Notes under the pieces: generated by a model
Seen by the model: the letters and a program-made list of their open reading frames with translations, nothing else
Told to the model about the DNA's origin: nothing
Databases searched by the model: none
Origin: Acetatifactor sp.
GTDB taxonomy: Bacteria; Bacillota; Clostridia; Lachnospirales; Lachnospiraceae
Direction of reading: 5' to 3'
NCBI GenBank assembly: GCA_016293615.1
Contig: JAEDDX010000003.1
Span: 1 to 64,000, forward strand
Length of the DNA: 64,000 nucleotides
Shown: one piece after another, positions 42,765 to 50,680 of the stretch
Layout of the letters: each line of letters starts with the position of its first letter
Position numbering within the stretch: position 1 is the stretch's first letter
Translations under genes and position numbers: made by a program

Positions 42765-43214
42765 TCAAATATTGAAAAACCTTCGAAATTCACTGTAATA
42801 GCTTCTGGTCACATCCACCAGGGTTCCGTCCGTCATCGTCAGTATGTACTTCATAGACAGGGACGGACGAATCTTTTTCACATGTTTTCCGGCAATCATA
42901 ACCGACTTGCTGATTCTAAGAAACGCCCGGGGGTCCAGAAGTTCCTCCAACTGATACATCCTCTCCTGCGCGAAATATGTATCCTGCAGCGTATGAATCT
43001 CGATCTCTTTACCGAAGGCTTCTATGAAGACTACATCCTCTATGGCGATCCGCACATTCTCCCTATGAAGATCTCTGGCAGACAGAAAGCTTGGATATTG
43101 AGACTCCTGCACGATCGTATATTCCGCGCCGGGATCCGTCTCAATCCCATGTTCTTTCAAAAACCGTTCTATCTCTTCTCGTTTCTCCGGCGAAACGGAT
43201 ATTCGAAACTTCAT
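42765..43214 (-). CDS. LytTR-domain transcriptional regulator without receiver
   Basis: The 149-residue protein has a short N-terminal helical region (about 1-45) and a C-terminal LytTR DNA-binding domain (about 50-149; EDVVFIEAFGKEIEIHT, then LDPRAFLRISKSVMI and KYILTMTDGTLVDVTRSYY in parts). It lacks the receiver of classic LytR/AgrA regulators. I chose ATG at 43214 because GGGAGGGAAGGAA lies directly upstream; the longer frame is hydrophobic and unconserved. It is first in the operon with the membrane protein below and divergent from holA. Confidence 0.9.
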   Translation of the reverse strand: MKFRISVSPEKREEIERFLKEHGIETDPGAEYTIVQESQYPSFLSARDLHRENVRIAIEDVVFIEAFGKEIEIHTLQDTYFAQERMYQLEELLDPRAFLRISKSVMIAGKHVKKIRPSLSMKYILTMTDGTLVDVTRSYYSEFRRFFNI

Positions 43215-43492
43215 TTCCTTCCCTCCCTTTTCTGTTCTTTCCCAGTATAACAGAAATAGAAAAAGAATAAAGACTTTGGAAATATAATACACCGAAACAG
43301 GGGATAAGTTGCAAATCGGGTAGAATATCCGATGCGTATTTGTTATAATAAGCAGAGAACTTATGAATTCAGAACGGATTTGTTGAGCGACTACACAACA
43401 GATTCCGCGACGGTTTGTGTGAAGCACGCCGGAAGAAAACGATGGGAAGCACGGTGCAAGGCCAAAGCCCTGCAGCCGAAAGGGAAAGAAAG

Positions 43493-44470
43493 ATGAAGCA
43501 GATTAGTGATGATATCAAATCGGGCAGTTTGAAACAGGTGTATCTCCTGTATGGGGAAGAAAGATATCTATGCAGACAGTACCGCGAAAAGCTTAAGAGC
43601 GCCCTGTGCGACGAGGGTGATACCATGAACACGCACTTTTTTGAGGGCAAGAATATCAATATCGGCGAGATGATCGACCTGGCGGAAACCATGCCTTTTC
43701 TGGCGCAGCGCCGCGTTATCTTTGTACAGAACAGCGGTCTGTTTAAGGCAGGCGGTGAAAAGCTGGCTGAATACCTGGCTGACCTCTGCCCCACCACATT
43801 TTTTGTCTTCTGCGAATCGGAGGTCGACAAGCGAAGCAAGCTGTACAAGGCCGTTGCCGCCAAGGGACATGCAGCAGAATTTGCGGTGCAGGATGAAGCC
43901 ACGCTCAAACGCTGGGTTGCCGGCGTATTGGCCAAAGACGGCAAGAAGATCCGGGAAAGCACTGTTTTATTATTGTTGAACAAGGTCGGCACCGACATGA
44001 ACAATCTGCAGATGGAGCTCGAGAAGCTCTCCTGCTATTGTCTGGACCGGGAAGTCATCACGGACGCGGATGTGGAGGCAGTCTGTACCACGAGGGTTAC
44101 CAACCATATCTTTGACATGGTCGATGCCATTGCCAATAAGCAGACAGAACGGGCGTTTCAGCTGTACTACGATTTGCTTACCCTGAAGGAAGCGCCTCTT
44201 CGTATCCTCGCTCTCATCGCCCGTCATTGTAATCAGTTATTACAGGTCAAAGAACTCAAAACCAAGGGTTTGGACAACCGCTCCATCGCCTCCAAAATCG
44301 GCGTTCCGCCCTTTGCCGTGAACAAGCTTGCGTCACAGGCCTCCAGGTTTCGCACTCCGGCTCTCCGCTTGGCCGTGACACAATGTGTCGAGGCCGAGGA
44401 AGCCGTCAAAAGCGGTCGTATGAATGACAAGATGAGTGTCGAACTCTTGATTCTTAACGTTCTTCTCTAA
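43493..44470 (+). CDS. holA: DNA polymerase III delta subunit
   Basis: The clamp-loader subunit that opens the sliding clamp. The 325-residue protein has the divergent AAA+ N-terminal region (GSLKQVYLLYGEERYLCRQY, FLAQRRVIFVQNS) and the C-terminal collar (LAVTQCVEAEEAVKSGRM-NDKMSVELLIL). I chose ATG at 43493, with AAAGGGAAAG upstream, over an in-frame ATG at 43415. A TATAAT at 43344-43349 is a plausible -10 element. The gene is convergent with the permease at 44454 and overlaps it by 17 bp. Confidence 0.95.
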   Translation: MKQISDDIKSGSLKQVYLLYGEERYLCRQYREKLKSALCDEGDTMNTHFFEGKNINIGEMIDLAETMPFLAQRRVIFVQNSGLFKAGGEKLAEYLADLCPTTFFVFCESEVDKRSKLYKAVAAKGHAAEFAVQDEATLKRWVAGVLAKDGKKIRESTVLLLLNKVGTDMNNLQMELEKLSCYCLDREVITDADVEAVCTTRVTNHIFDMVDAIANKQTERAFQLYYDLLTLKEAPLRILALIARHCNQLLQVKELKTKGLDNRSIASKIGVPPFAVNKLASQASRFRTPALRLAVTQCVEAEEAVKSGRMNDKMSVELLILNVLL

Positions 44471-45443
44471 AGTATGCCAGTCCCAGATGCTCCGGGGGCT
44501 GGTTTTCTTTTTTCTTGCGAAGGCTGGTTACGATCAATACCACGATCGTTACCAGATAAGGAACCATCTGTATCAGGTCCGTCACATAGCTTGCCACGGT
44601 GAAGCCCATCAGACTGGGAAGGAACTGGTACAGCCAGTACAGGGTTCCGAACAGGTAAGCACCCCAGATCGCATTTAAAGGTCTCCAGGTAGTAAAGATG
44701 ACCAGTGCCACGGCCAGCCAGCCTAACGCTTCGATCTGGCCTGTGGTCGCCCAGATGCCGGAGTTGTAATCCAGCACATAGTAAAGTCCGCCGATACCGG
44801 AGATGGCGGCACCGATACAGGTTGCCAGATATTTGTACTTAGTGACATTGATGCCGGCAGCATCCGCCGTCGCAGGATTCTCGCCCACCGCACGCAGGTT
44901 CAGCCCGACTCTTGTCTTATTTAAGAACCAGTGAAGCAATACAGCCAACAGTATCGCTGCATATACCAAAAATCCGTATCCGAACACGATCTGTCCTGCG
45001 ATGCCGAGCTCTGAAAGCACCGGGATCTTGCGGATATAGGCCGCGTTCGCCATCGGTGCGGCACTGTATGCCTTACCGTTTAAGATGAACACACCGAAGA
45101 AATTCGCAACTCCCATACCGAAGGTGGTCAGAGCCAGACCCGTCACATTCTGGTTTGCCCTGAGTGTGATGGTCAGGAAGCTGAAAATCAGACCGCCCAG
45201 CATAGAAGCGACGATACAGCAAAACAGAGTCAGCAGAATGCTGACAAGGGGGATCGGGTCCGCAACACTGTTCTCGTAGAAGTAGGCACTTGCGAAGCCC
45301 GCAAAGCCTCCGAGATACATGATTCCGGGTACGCCGAGGTTCAGGTTACCGGACTTCTCGGTCACGGTCTCACCCATGGCACCGTACATGATGATGGTTC
45401 CGAAGGGAATCGCTCTGATGATCCATGCAATTAAACTGCTCAT
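44454..45443 (-). CDS. Nucleoside ABC transporter permease (BMP-type system), second subunit
   Basis: A 329-residue permease with about nine helices, of the BPD_transp_2 family found with BMP binding proteins. Signatures: ETVTEKSGNLNLGVPGIMYLGG at the start (in parts), NQNVTGLALTTFGMGVANFFG, and RAVGENPATADAAGINVTKYK. It follows the other permease by 15 bp. Its last codons contain the plus-strand terminator of holA. With the ATPase and lipoprotein genes it forms the nucleoside importer. Confidence 0.94.
   Translation of the reverse strand: MSSLIAWIIRAIPFGTIIMYGAMGETVTEKSGNLNLGVPGIMYLGGFAGFASAYFYENSVADPIPLVSILLTLFCCIVASMLGGLIFSFLTITLRANQNVTGLALTTFGMGVANFFGVFILNGKAYSAAPMANAAYIRKIPVLSELGIAGQIVFGYGFLVYAAILLAVLLHWFLNKTRVGLNLRAVGENPATADAAGINVTKYKYLATCIGAAISGIGGLYYVLDYNSGIWATTGQIEALGWLAVALVIFTTWRPLNAIWGAYLFGTLYWLYQFLPSLMGFTVASYVTDLIQMVPYLVTIVVLIVTSLRKKKENQPPEHLGLAYFREER
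44477..44513 (+). terminator. holA terminator embedded in the permease coding region
   Basis: CCAGTCCC (44477-44484) pairs with 44494-44502 (one G-T pair), followed by TTTTCTTTTTT. It lies 7 bp after the holA stop and inside the 3' end of the convergent permease gene, so the same bases code for protein on the other strand. Confidence 0.8.
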
Positions 45444-45458
45444 ACTCTCTCCTCCCTC

Positions 45459-46565
45459 CTACTGCTCATCGCTCTTCTTCGCTGCCTTGCCGGCGCGGAA
45501 GATACAGCGGTAATTGACGAAAAATTCACTGCCGAGAATACAGAACAAAATGACTCCCGAGATAATGGAGGAGGCAAAATCGTTCAGACCGTATGCGGAA
45601 GCAATCTCACCTGCACCCTTCTGCAGAAAGATCAAAAGGAATGCGATCAATGCCATATAGAAGGTATTGAATTTCGCAAGCCATGCAACGATGATGGCTG
45701 TAAATCCGTTGCCTCCCGCAGTGCTGGTAGAGATGGTCTGGTCACGGCCGCAGACAAGCAGCAGACCGCACAGACCGCAGATCGCACCGGAGATGGCCAT
45801 CGTTCTCATGATGACTCTGGATACATTGATACCGGCATATCGTGCGGTATTCTCAGACTCGCCGACAACCGTGATTTCATAGCCGTGCTTTGTGTATTTC
45901 AGGTAGAAAAACATAGCGAAGGTCAGAATGACAACCACCAGAATGTTGATGTTGTATCGCTGTCCGAAAAACTGCGGAAACCAGCCGATCTTGGTGCCCA
46001 TGTTGAGCTTACCGAGACTGGATGCCTGTCCTCTCATGATATTGACAGCGCACGCCACAAAACTGGTAGCTACATAGTTCATCATCAGGGTAAACAAAGT
46101 CTCGTTGGTCTTCCACTTTGCCTTGAAGAAGGCAGGAATCAGACCCCAGACTGCACCGACTGCAATGCTGGTCACGATCATAACGGGGAACAGGACTGTG
46201 CCGGGCAGCTTTCCGCCCAGATAAACCATGATCAGGGCCGTCACCAGGGCTCCCATCAGCACCTGTCCTTCCGCGCCGATGTTCCAGAACTTCATCTTGA
46301 ATGCAGGCGCCAGAGCGATGCCGATACAAAGCAGGGATACCAGGTCACGCACCGCCCAGGAAAAACGGATGCTTGTCCCGAAGGTTCCCTGAAACATTAC
46401 CACATATACGGACAGGGGATTTAAGCCTGTCACAAAGAAAATGAAAAGTGCATCCAGCACCAGTGCGAAGAGGATGGCTGCGATACGCACCAGAATCTTT
46501 CTGGCAATCGATGCCTCATCTCTTTTTACAATACGAAGGAACGGTTCTTTTACAGGGTTACTCAC
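45459..46565 (-). CDS. Nucleoside ABC transporter permease (BMP-type system), first subunit
   Basis: A roughly 368-residue permease with about ten helices, with GAEGQVLMGAL, KWKTNETLFTLMMNYVA and TVVGESENTARYAGINVSRV as in the YufP type. Start choice: GTG at 46565 is 8 bases after AGGAAGG and overlaps the ATPase stop, whereas GTG at 46574 leaves no spacing. Hence I take 46565, a non-ATG start within a translationally coupled pair. It forms the membrane channel with the second permease. Confidence 0.93.
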   Translation of the reverse strand: MSNPVKEPFLRIVKRDEASIARKILVRIAAILFALVLDALFIFFVTGLNPLSVYVVMFQGTFGTSIRFSWAVRDLVSLLCIGIALAPAFKMKFWNIGAEGQVLMGALVTALIMVYLGGKLPGTVLFPVMIVTSIAVGAVWGLIPAFFKAKWKTNETLFTLMMNYVATSFVACAVNIMRGQASSLGKLNMGTKIGWFPQFFGQRYNINILVVVILTFAMFFYLKYTKHGYEITVVGESENTARYAGINVSRVIMRTMAISGAICGLCGLLLVCGRDQTISTSTAGGNGFTAIIVAWLAKFNTFYMALIAFLLIFLQKGAGEIASAYGLNDFASSIISGVILFCILGSEFFVNYRCIFRAGKAAKKSDEQ

Positions 46566-48102
46566 TCTTCTCACCTTCCTTTCTCAGCTTCGTCATCAGA
46601 AGACCGACTTCCTCTTTGTTGGTCTTGCGCGCATCCACGATACCGTTGACTCTGCCGCCGCAGAGCACCAGGATTCTGTCACTTAATGCCAGCAATACAT
46701 CCAGATCTTCGCCGACATAGATGACGGCAACGCCCTTTTTCTTCTGCTGGTTCAGCAAATCATAGATGGTATAGGAGGTATTGATATCCAGTCCGCGCAC
46801 CGCATAGGCAGTCATCAGAACCATGGGGGCTGCTGAGATCTCACGGCCGACCAGTACCTTCTGTACATTACCGCCGGAAAGTCTCGACACGGGAGTATTG
46901 ATCCCCGGCGTTACGACAGCAAGCTCTTCCTTAATCTGCTCGGCGAGGTTCCTGGGACTCTTTCTGTCAGTCAGGAACCATTTTCCCTTCTCGTAGTCCT
47001 TCAGCATCATGTTGCCGGTCATGCCCATGGAACCCACCAGACCCATTCCGAGACGGTCTTCCGGGACAAAGGACATATGAATACCTGCATTTCGGATGAC
47101 TCTGGGGTTCTTGCCGATGACTTCCATGGCATCCCCCTTGCCGTCTTCGCTGCTGTAGTATTTCACGCTGCCGCCGGCGGCAACGGGCTGCAGGCCTGCG
47201 ATTGCCTCAAGGAGCTCTTTCTGTCCGTTGCCGGAAACGCCCGCGATACCCAGGATCTCTCCGCCGTATGCTTCAAAGTTGATATCATGCAGTACCTCAA
47301 TCCCCTCTGCGCTGATGACGGACAGATTCTTCACATCCAGTCTCTTCACAGGGTTCTCGGGCTCGGGTCTTTCGATATTCAGTTCAACCTTCTTGCCCAC
47401 CATCATCTCGGTCAGGATGCTCTCGTCGGCGTCCTTGGTATCCACCGTACCGATATACTCACCCTTGCGCAGGATGCTGACTCTGTCAGAGATCTCCAAC
47501 ACCTCGTGAAGCTTATGCGTGATGATGACCACACTCTTGCCGTCATCTCTCATGTTGCTGATGACGCGGAACAGCTTCTCTGTCTCCTGCGGGGTCAGAA
47601 CCGCGGTCGGTTCGTCAAGAATCAGAATATCAGCTCCTCTGTAAAGCACCTTGATGATCTCCAGAGTCTGCTTCTGGGAGACACTCATTGCGTAAACTTT
47701 CTGGTCAAAGTCCATTTCGAAATGATACTTGTCGCAGATCGCCTGTGCTTTCTTCCTAATCTCCTTCAGATCAAAGGCTTCCTTCCTGTCCAGTCCGAGC
47801 GCGATATTCTCCGTTGCAGTAAACACATCCACCAGCTTGAAGTGCTGATGAATCATACCGATTCCGAGATTGTACGCATCCTTGGGAGAACGAATCTCCA
47901 CAGGCTTTCCGTTCACCCACACCTCACCGGAATCGGGATAATAGATACCGGCGATCATATTCAGAAGTGTGGTCTTACCGCTGCCGTTCTCCCCCAGCAG
48001 GGACAGAATTTCTCCCTTATAGATATCAAGGGAAACATCCTTATTGGCAACGACGGAGCCGAAGGTCTTTGTAACGTGTTTCAGGCTGATGGCACATTCC
48101 AT
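46558..48102 (-). CDS. Nucleoside ABC transporter ATP-binding protein (two ATPase domains)
   Basis: The 514-residue protein has two fused ATPase domains. The first has Walker A GENGSGKTT, a signature region MSVSQKQTLEII and Walker B ILILDEPTAVLTPQE. The second has the degenerate P-loop GVSGNGQKEL, the signature LSGGNVQKVLVGRE, and an unusual Walker B region (VLMTAYAVRGLD) where TRGLD is the norm. Such asymmetry is typical of sugar and nucleoside importers. I chose ATG at 48102, with AAAGGAA upstream. It lies 153 bp after the BMP lipoprotein gene. Confidence 0.95.
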   Translation of the reverse strand: MECAISLKHVTKTFGSVVANKDVSLDIYKGEILSLLGENGSGKTTLLNMIAGIYYPDSGEVWVNGKPVEIRSPKDAYNLGIGMIHQHFKLVDVFTATENIALGLDRKEAFDLKEIRKKAQAICDKYHFEMDFDQKVYAMSVSQKQTLEIIKVLYRGADILILDEPTAVLTPQETEKLFRVISNMRDDGKSVVIITHKLHEVLEISDRVSILRKGEYIGTVDTKDADESILTEMMVGKKVELNIERPEPENPVKRLDVKNLSVISAEGIEVLHDINFEAYGGEILGIAGVSGNGQKELLEAIAGLQPVAAGGSVKYYSSEDGKGDAMEVIGKNPRVIRNAGIHMSFVPEDRLGMGLVGSMGMTGNMMLKDYEKGKWFLTDRKSPRNLAEQIKEELAVVTPGINTPVSRLSGGNVQKVLVGREISAAPMVLMTAYAVRGLDINTSYTIYDLLNQQKKKGVAVIYVGEDLDVLLALSDRILVLCGGRVNGIVDARKTNKEEVGLLMTKLRKEGEKSE

Positions 48103-48255
48103 AAGACATGTTCCTTTCTGTTTCGTTTGGATTTTAAGTGCAAAACAATGCACTCCGCGCTCTGTCGGAAAGCATTGTTTCAAACTGAAAAAAGGGGAAA
48201 AGAGGACAAACAGTATGCCCTCTTTCCCTTTTATGATATGGCTGAAAAGCCCGGA

Positions 48256-49590
48256 TTACTGTACAGGATCTGCATCCTCGGTGATACCGTCGATACGCAG
48301 TGAAAAGTAAGGAGCACTTCTGAACTCAGACTCAGCGAAGTAGCCGTCCTTGATTGCGTCGATGGTTTCACCCTGATAAATAGCGGTCATGGTAGACCAA
48401 TCCATAAAGCTCATGTCTACGGGAGCTGTGGTAACCTTCTGTCCGCCAACGGTGAAGTTGTTGGTATCGAACACCTTCAGAGTACCGTTCTTCAGAGCTG
48501 CCTCAACCTCAGCAACCTTCTCAGCAGTACCTGCAGCGCAGGACTTACCAAGCTCGGTGATTGCGACTGCATCATCCGTATATCCCTTAGCCCAGTCAGC
48601 CTCAAGAGTCTTACCGTTCATGATGCACTCGAATGCATGCTTGTAGTAAACCTTCCAGTTGTTGGTAGCGGAAGTCAGGGCTGCTGTGGGAGCGGTGCCG
48701 AGCATGTCTACATTGTAGCCTACAGAGTAGCAGATGGTTCCGTTGTCCAGAAGCTTCTGGGTCGCTGCGGGAGCACCGGTGGAGTCTGCATGCTGACCGA
48801 TGATCACATTGCCGTTTGCGATCAGAGCCTCAGCTGCCGCACCTTCCTTGTCGATATCGAACCAGGAGTTGGTGTACATAACTTCCATTACAACATTGGG
48901 AACGATGCTCTTAATTCCGAGATAGAAAGCAGTGTAGCCGGATACAACCTCAGCATAGCTGAAAGCGCCGACATAACCGATCTTAACATTGCCGTCAGCG
49001 TCGAAGCTCTTAGGCTGGGTATCCTTGGTAAGGGTTCCGTTGTCCAGAAGCTCCTTCAGCTTCATACCTGCAACCACGCCGGATACATAACGGGACTCAT
49101 AAACGCCGGTGAAAGCATTCTTGAAGTTGGAGCATCCGCTGATTGCAGCAAAGTCACCGGTCATAGCTACGAAGGTAACATCAGGATACTCGCTTGCAGC
49201 CTGTACCATGAAGGTCTGGTGGCCATAGCTGTTGGAAATGATCAGGTTACATTTCTGACCAACAAGGTCAACTGCGGAATCATAACAGGTAGAATTCTCC
49301 TCTACCTTGTACTTCCAGACGATCTGGCTGTCAGGAATACCAAGCTCGGCTGCTGCTTCCTTGATGCCGTTCATGTGAGCCAGTGAGTATCCTTCGGTCT
49401 CGTCACCTACCAGAATCACGCCGATCTTAATATTGCTTGCTGTGTCGTTTCCGCCTGCGTTGCCGGCATTTCCTGTGTTTCCGGAGTTTCCGGAGTTGCC
49501 GGAAGCCTCGGGTGTCTCCCCACCACATGCAACGAGCAGAAGCATCATTGCCATAGCGAGGATCAGACATAATGTCTTTTTGAATTTCAT
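48256..49590 (-). CDS. BMP-family nucleoside-binding lipoprotein
   Basis: The extracellular substrate-binding component. The 444-residue precursor has a lipoprotein signal with LLVACGG (Cys near residue 22), then a Gly/Asn/Ser-rich linker (GNSGNSGNTGNAGNAGG), then the BMP fold: IGVILVGDETEGYSLAHMNG, MTGDFAAISGCSNFKN and VVAGMKLKELLDNG. Family members bind purine nucleosides or related compounds. GGAGGAG precedes the ATG at 49590, and a strong promoter is at 49646-49674. It is the first gene of the importer operon and divergent from xpt, which supports a purine role. Confidence 0.95.
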   Translation of the reverse strand: MKFKKTLCLILAMAMMLLLVACGGETPEASGNSGNSGNTGNAGNAGGNDTASNIKIGVILVGDETEGYSLAHMNGIKEAAAELGIPDSQIVWKYKVEENSTCYDSAVDLVGQKCNLIISNSYGHQTFMVQAASEYPDVTFVAMTGDFAAISGCSNFKNAFTGVYESRYVSGVVAGMKLKELLDNGTLTKDTQPKSFDADGNVKIGYVGAFSYAEVVSGYTAFYLGIKSIVPNVVMEVMYTNSWFDIDKEGAAAEALIANGNVIIGQHADSTGAPAATQKLLDNGTICYSVGYNVDMLGTAPTAALTSATNNWKVYYKHAFECIMNGKTLEADWAKGYTDDAVAITELGKSCAAGTAEKVAEVEAALKNGTLKVFDTNNFTVGGQKVTTAPVDMSFMDWSTMTAIYQGETIDAIKDGYFAESEFRSAPYFSLRIDGITEDADPVQ

Positions 49591-49645
49591 AATTCTCCTC
49601 CTCTCATCTTTCGATGAAAACCTATAAATTAATGGAAACGACATC

Positions 49646-49674
49646 ATTATATAAGTATAAAAGCAATTTTGCAA
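49646..49674 (-). promoter_or_regulatory. Sigma-A promoter for the nucleoside importer operon
   Basis: On the minus strand TTGCAA (49674-49669) and a consensus TATAAT (49651-49646) are 17 bp apart, placing the transcript start about 50 bp above the lipoprotein start codon. No PurR box or purine riboswitch could be recognised in the 194-bp divergent region. Confidence 0.8.
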
Positions 49675-49784
49675 TCTTTTCCTTTGATTTTGTAAAATTC
49701 TATAGTTTTTTCGGTAAAATTGTGTTAGCATAGGCTAAAACAAAGTGATCCATGATACTTTACGAGGGAGAGGCTTTAGGAAAC

Positions 49785-50366
49785 ATGAAGTTACTGGAAG
49801 AGAGAATCAAGAAGGACGGTATTGTAAAGAAAGGCAATATCTTAAAGGTTGACGGCTTTTTAAACCATCAGATGGATGTAGAGCTGTTTGATGAGATGGG
49901 CAAGGAATTCAAGCGGCTGTTTGCAGATGCCCCGATCACAAAGATCCTGACCATCGAAGCATCCGGCATCGGGATTGCCTGCGTTGTCGCGCAGAGCTTC
50001 CATGTACCGGTGGTCTTCGCAAAAAAGGCCAAGAGCCTGAACATTGACGGCGAGGTCTTCACCTCCAAGGTTGAATCTTTTACCCACAAACGGGTCTATG
50101 ATATCATCGTATCCAAGAAATTCCTCACTCCCGAGGATCATGTACTGGTGATCGATGACTTCCTTGCAAACGGTTGTGCTGTCATGGGACTGATCGATCT
50201 GATCAATGATTCCGGCGCTACCCTCGAGGGCGTCGGCATCGCAGTCGAGAAGGGCTTCCAGACCGGAGGCAAAATGATACGCGAAAAGGGGATTCACCTG
50301 GAATCTCTTGCCATCGTAGACGGTATGAATGACGAAACCGGAGAGATTTTCTTCCGCGAGCAATAA
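49785..50366 (+). CDS. xpt: Xanthine phosphoribosyltransferase
   Basis: It converts xanthine and PRPP to XMP, which GMP synthase then aminates. The 193-residue protein starts [12 protein letters not shown], with [22 protein letters not shown] and the PRPP loop [18 protein letters not shown] chose ATG at 49785, with AGGAAAC upstream, over an in-frame ATG at 49752. It is divergent from the nucleoside importer and followed, across a repeat-rich 314-bp gap, by the convergent GMP synthase gene. The three make a coherent purine salvage group. Confidence 0.95.
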   Translation: MKLLEERIKKDGIVKKGNILKVDGFLNHQMDVELFDEMGKEFKRLFADAPITKILTIEASGIGIACVVAQSFHVPVVFAKKAKSLNIDGEVFTSKVESFTHKRVYDIIVSKKFLTPEDHVLVIDDFLANGCAVMGLIDLINDSGATLEGVGIAVEKGFQTGGKMIREKGIHLESLAIVDGMNDETGEIFFREQ

Positions 50367-50382
50367 ATACCCGGGAAGGGGG

Positions 50383-50480
50383 CAGAATGGCTGACGCAGC
50401 TGCTCCTGTGCGAAAAAGAAGAGACAGAATGGCTGACGCGGCTATTCCTGTGCGAAAAAGAAGAGACAGAATGGCTGACG
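50383..50480. repeat. 42-bp tandem direct repeat (2.3 copies) leading into a hairpin
   Basis: Copies are at 50383-50424 and 50425-50466 (three differences), with a partial third at 50467-50480. Each contains the 26-base left arm of the hairpin at 50450. The same arm therefore occurs twice, at 50408-50433 and 50450-50475, without any mismatch. Confidence 0.9.
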
Positions 50481-50505
50481 CCATTCTGTCTCTTCTTTTT
50501 CGCAC
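50450..50505 (+). terminator. Perfect 26-bp hairpin after xpt, likely terminator or RNA stabiliser
   Basis: 50450-50475 pairs perfectly with 50480-50505 around the 4-base loop TGAC. The right arm contains TTCTTTTT but GC bases follow, so termination would be within the stem. It lies 84 bp after the xpt stop. It would serve xpt; on the minus strand it could also act after guaA. Confidence 0.75.
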
Positions 50506-50516
50506 GGTATGTTGTC

Positions 50517-50674
50517 GCCAAATACTCCCGGCAATCAAGGCAGCCCGCATCCTGTCGGATGCGGGCTCACATAACGAAAAAGGACACACCTTTGCATGCA
50601 AGCATGCAGGTGTGTCCTTTTTCGTTATGTGCTCTGCTTCGCAGATGCTGTCTTGATTACCGGAAGTATTTGGC
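50517..50674. repeat. Nested palindromic element between xpt and guaA
   Basis: Outer inverted repeats of 27 bp (50517-50543 and 50648-50674, 24 of 27 matching) enclose two perfect hairpins. One is an 11-bp stem at 50542-50567 with loop TGTC. The other is a 24-bp stem, 50568-50591 with 50608-50631, capped by an inner GCATGC/GCATGC stem. The second carries AAAAAGG and CCTTTTT and could end transcription from both sides. The right end is 7 bp from the guaA stop. Confidence 0.85.
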
Positions 50675-50680
50675 TCGTTA

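Noticed and set aside
47077..48303. 408-residue plus-strand open frame opposite the ABC ATPase
   Set aside because: The minus strand encodes an unmistakable two-domain ATPase with a ribosome site; the antisense frame shows no motifs.
49591..49784. Purine riboswitch or PurR box between the importer and xpt
   Set aside because: I looked for the aptamer core and CGAA-type boxes and could not assemble either; only a sigma-A promoter is clear.
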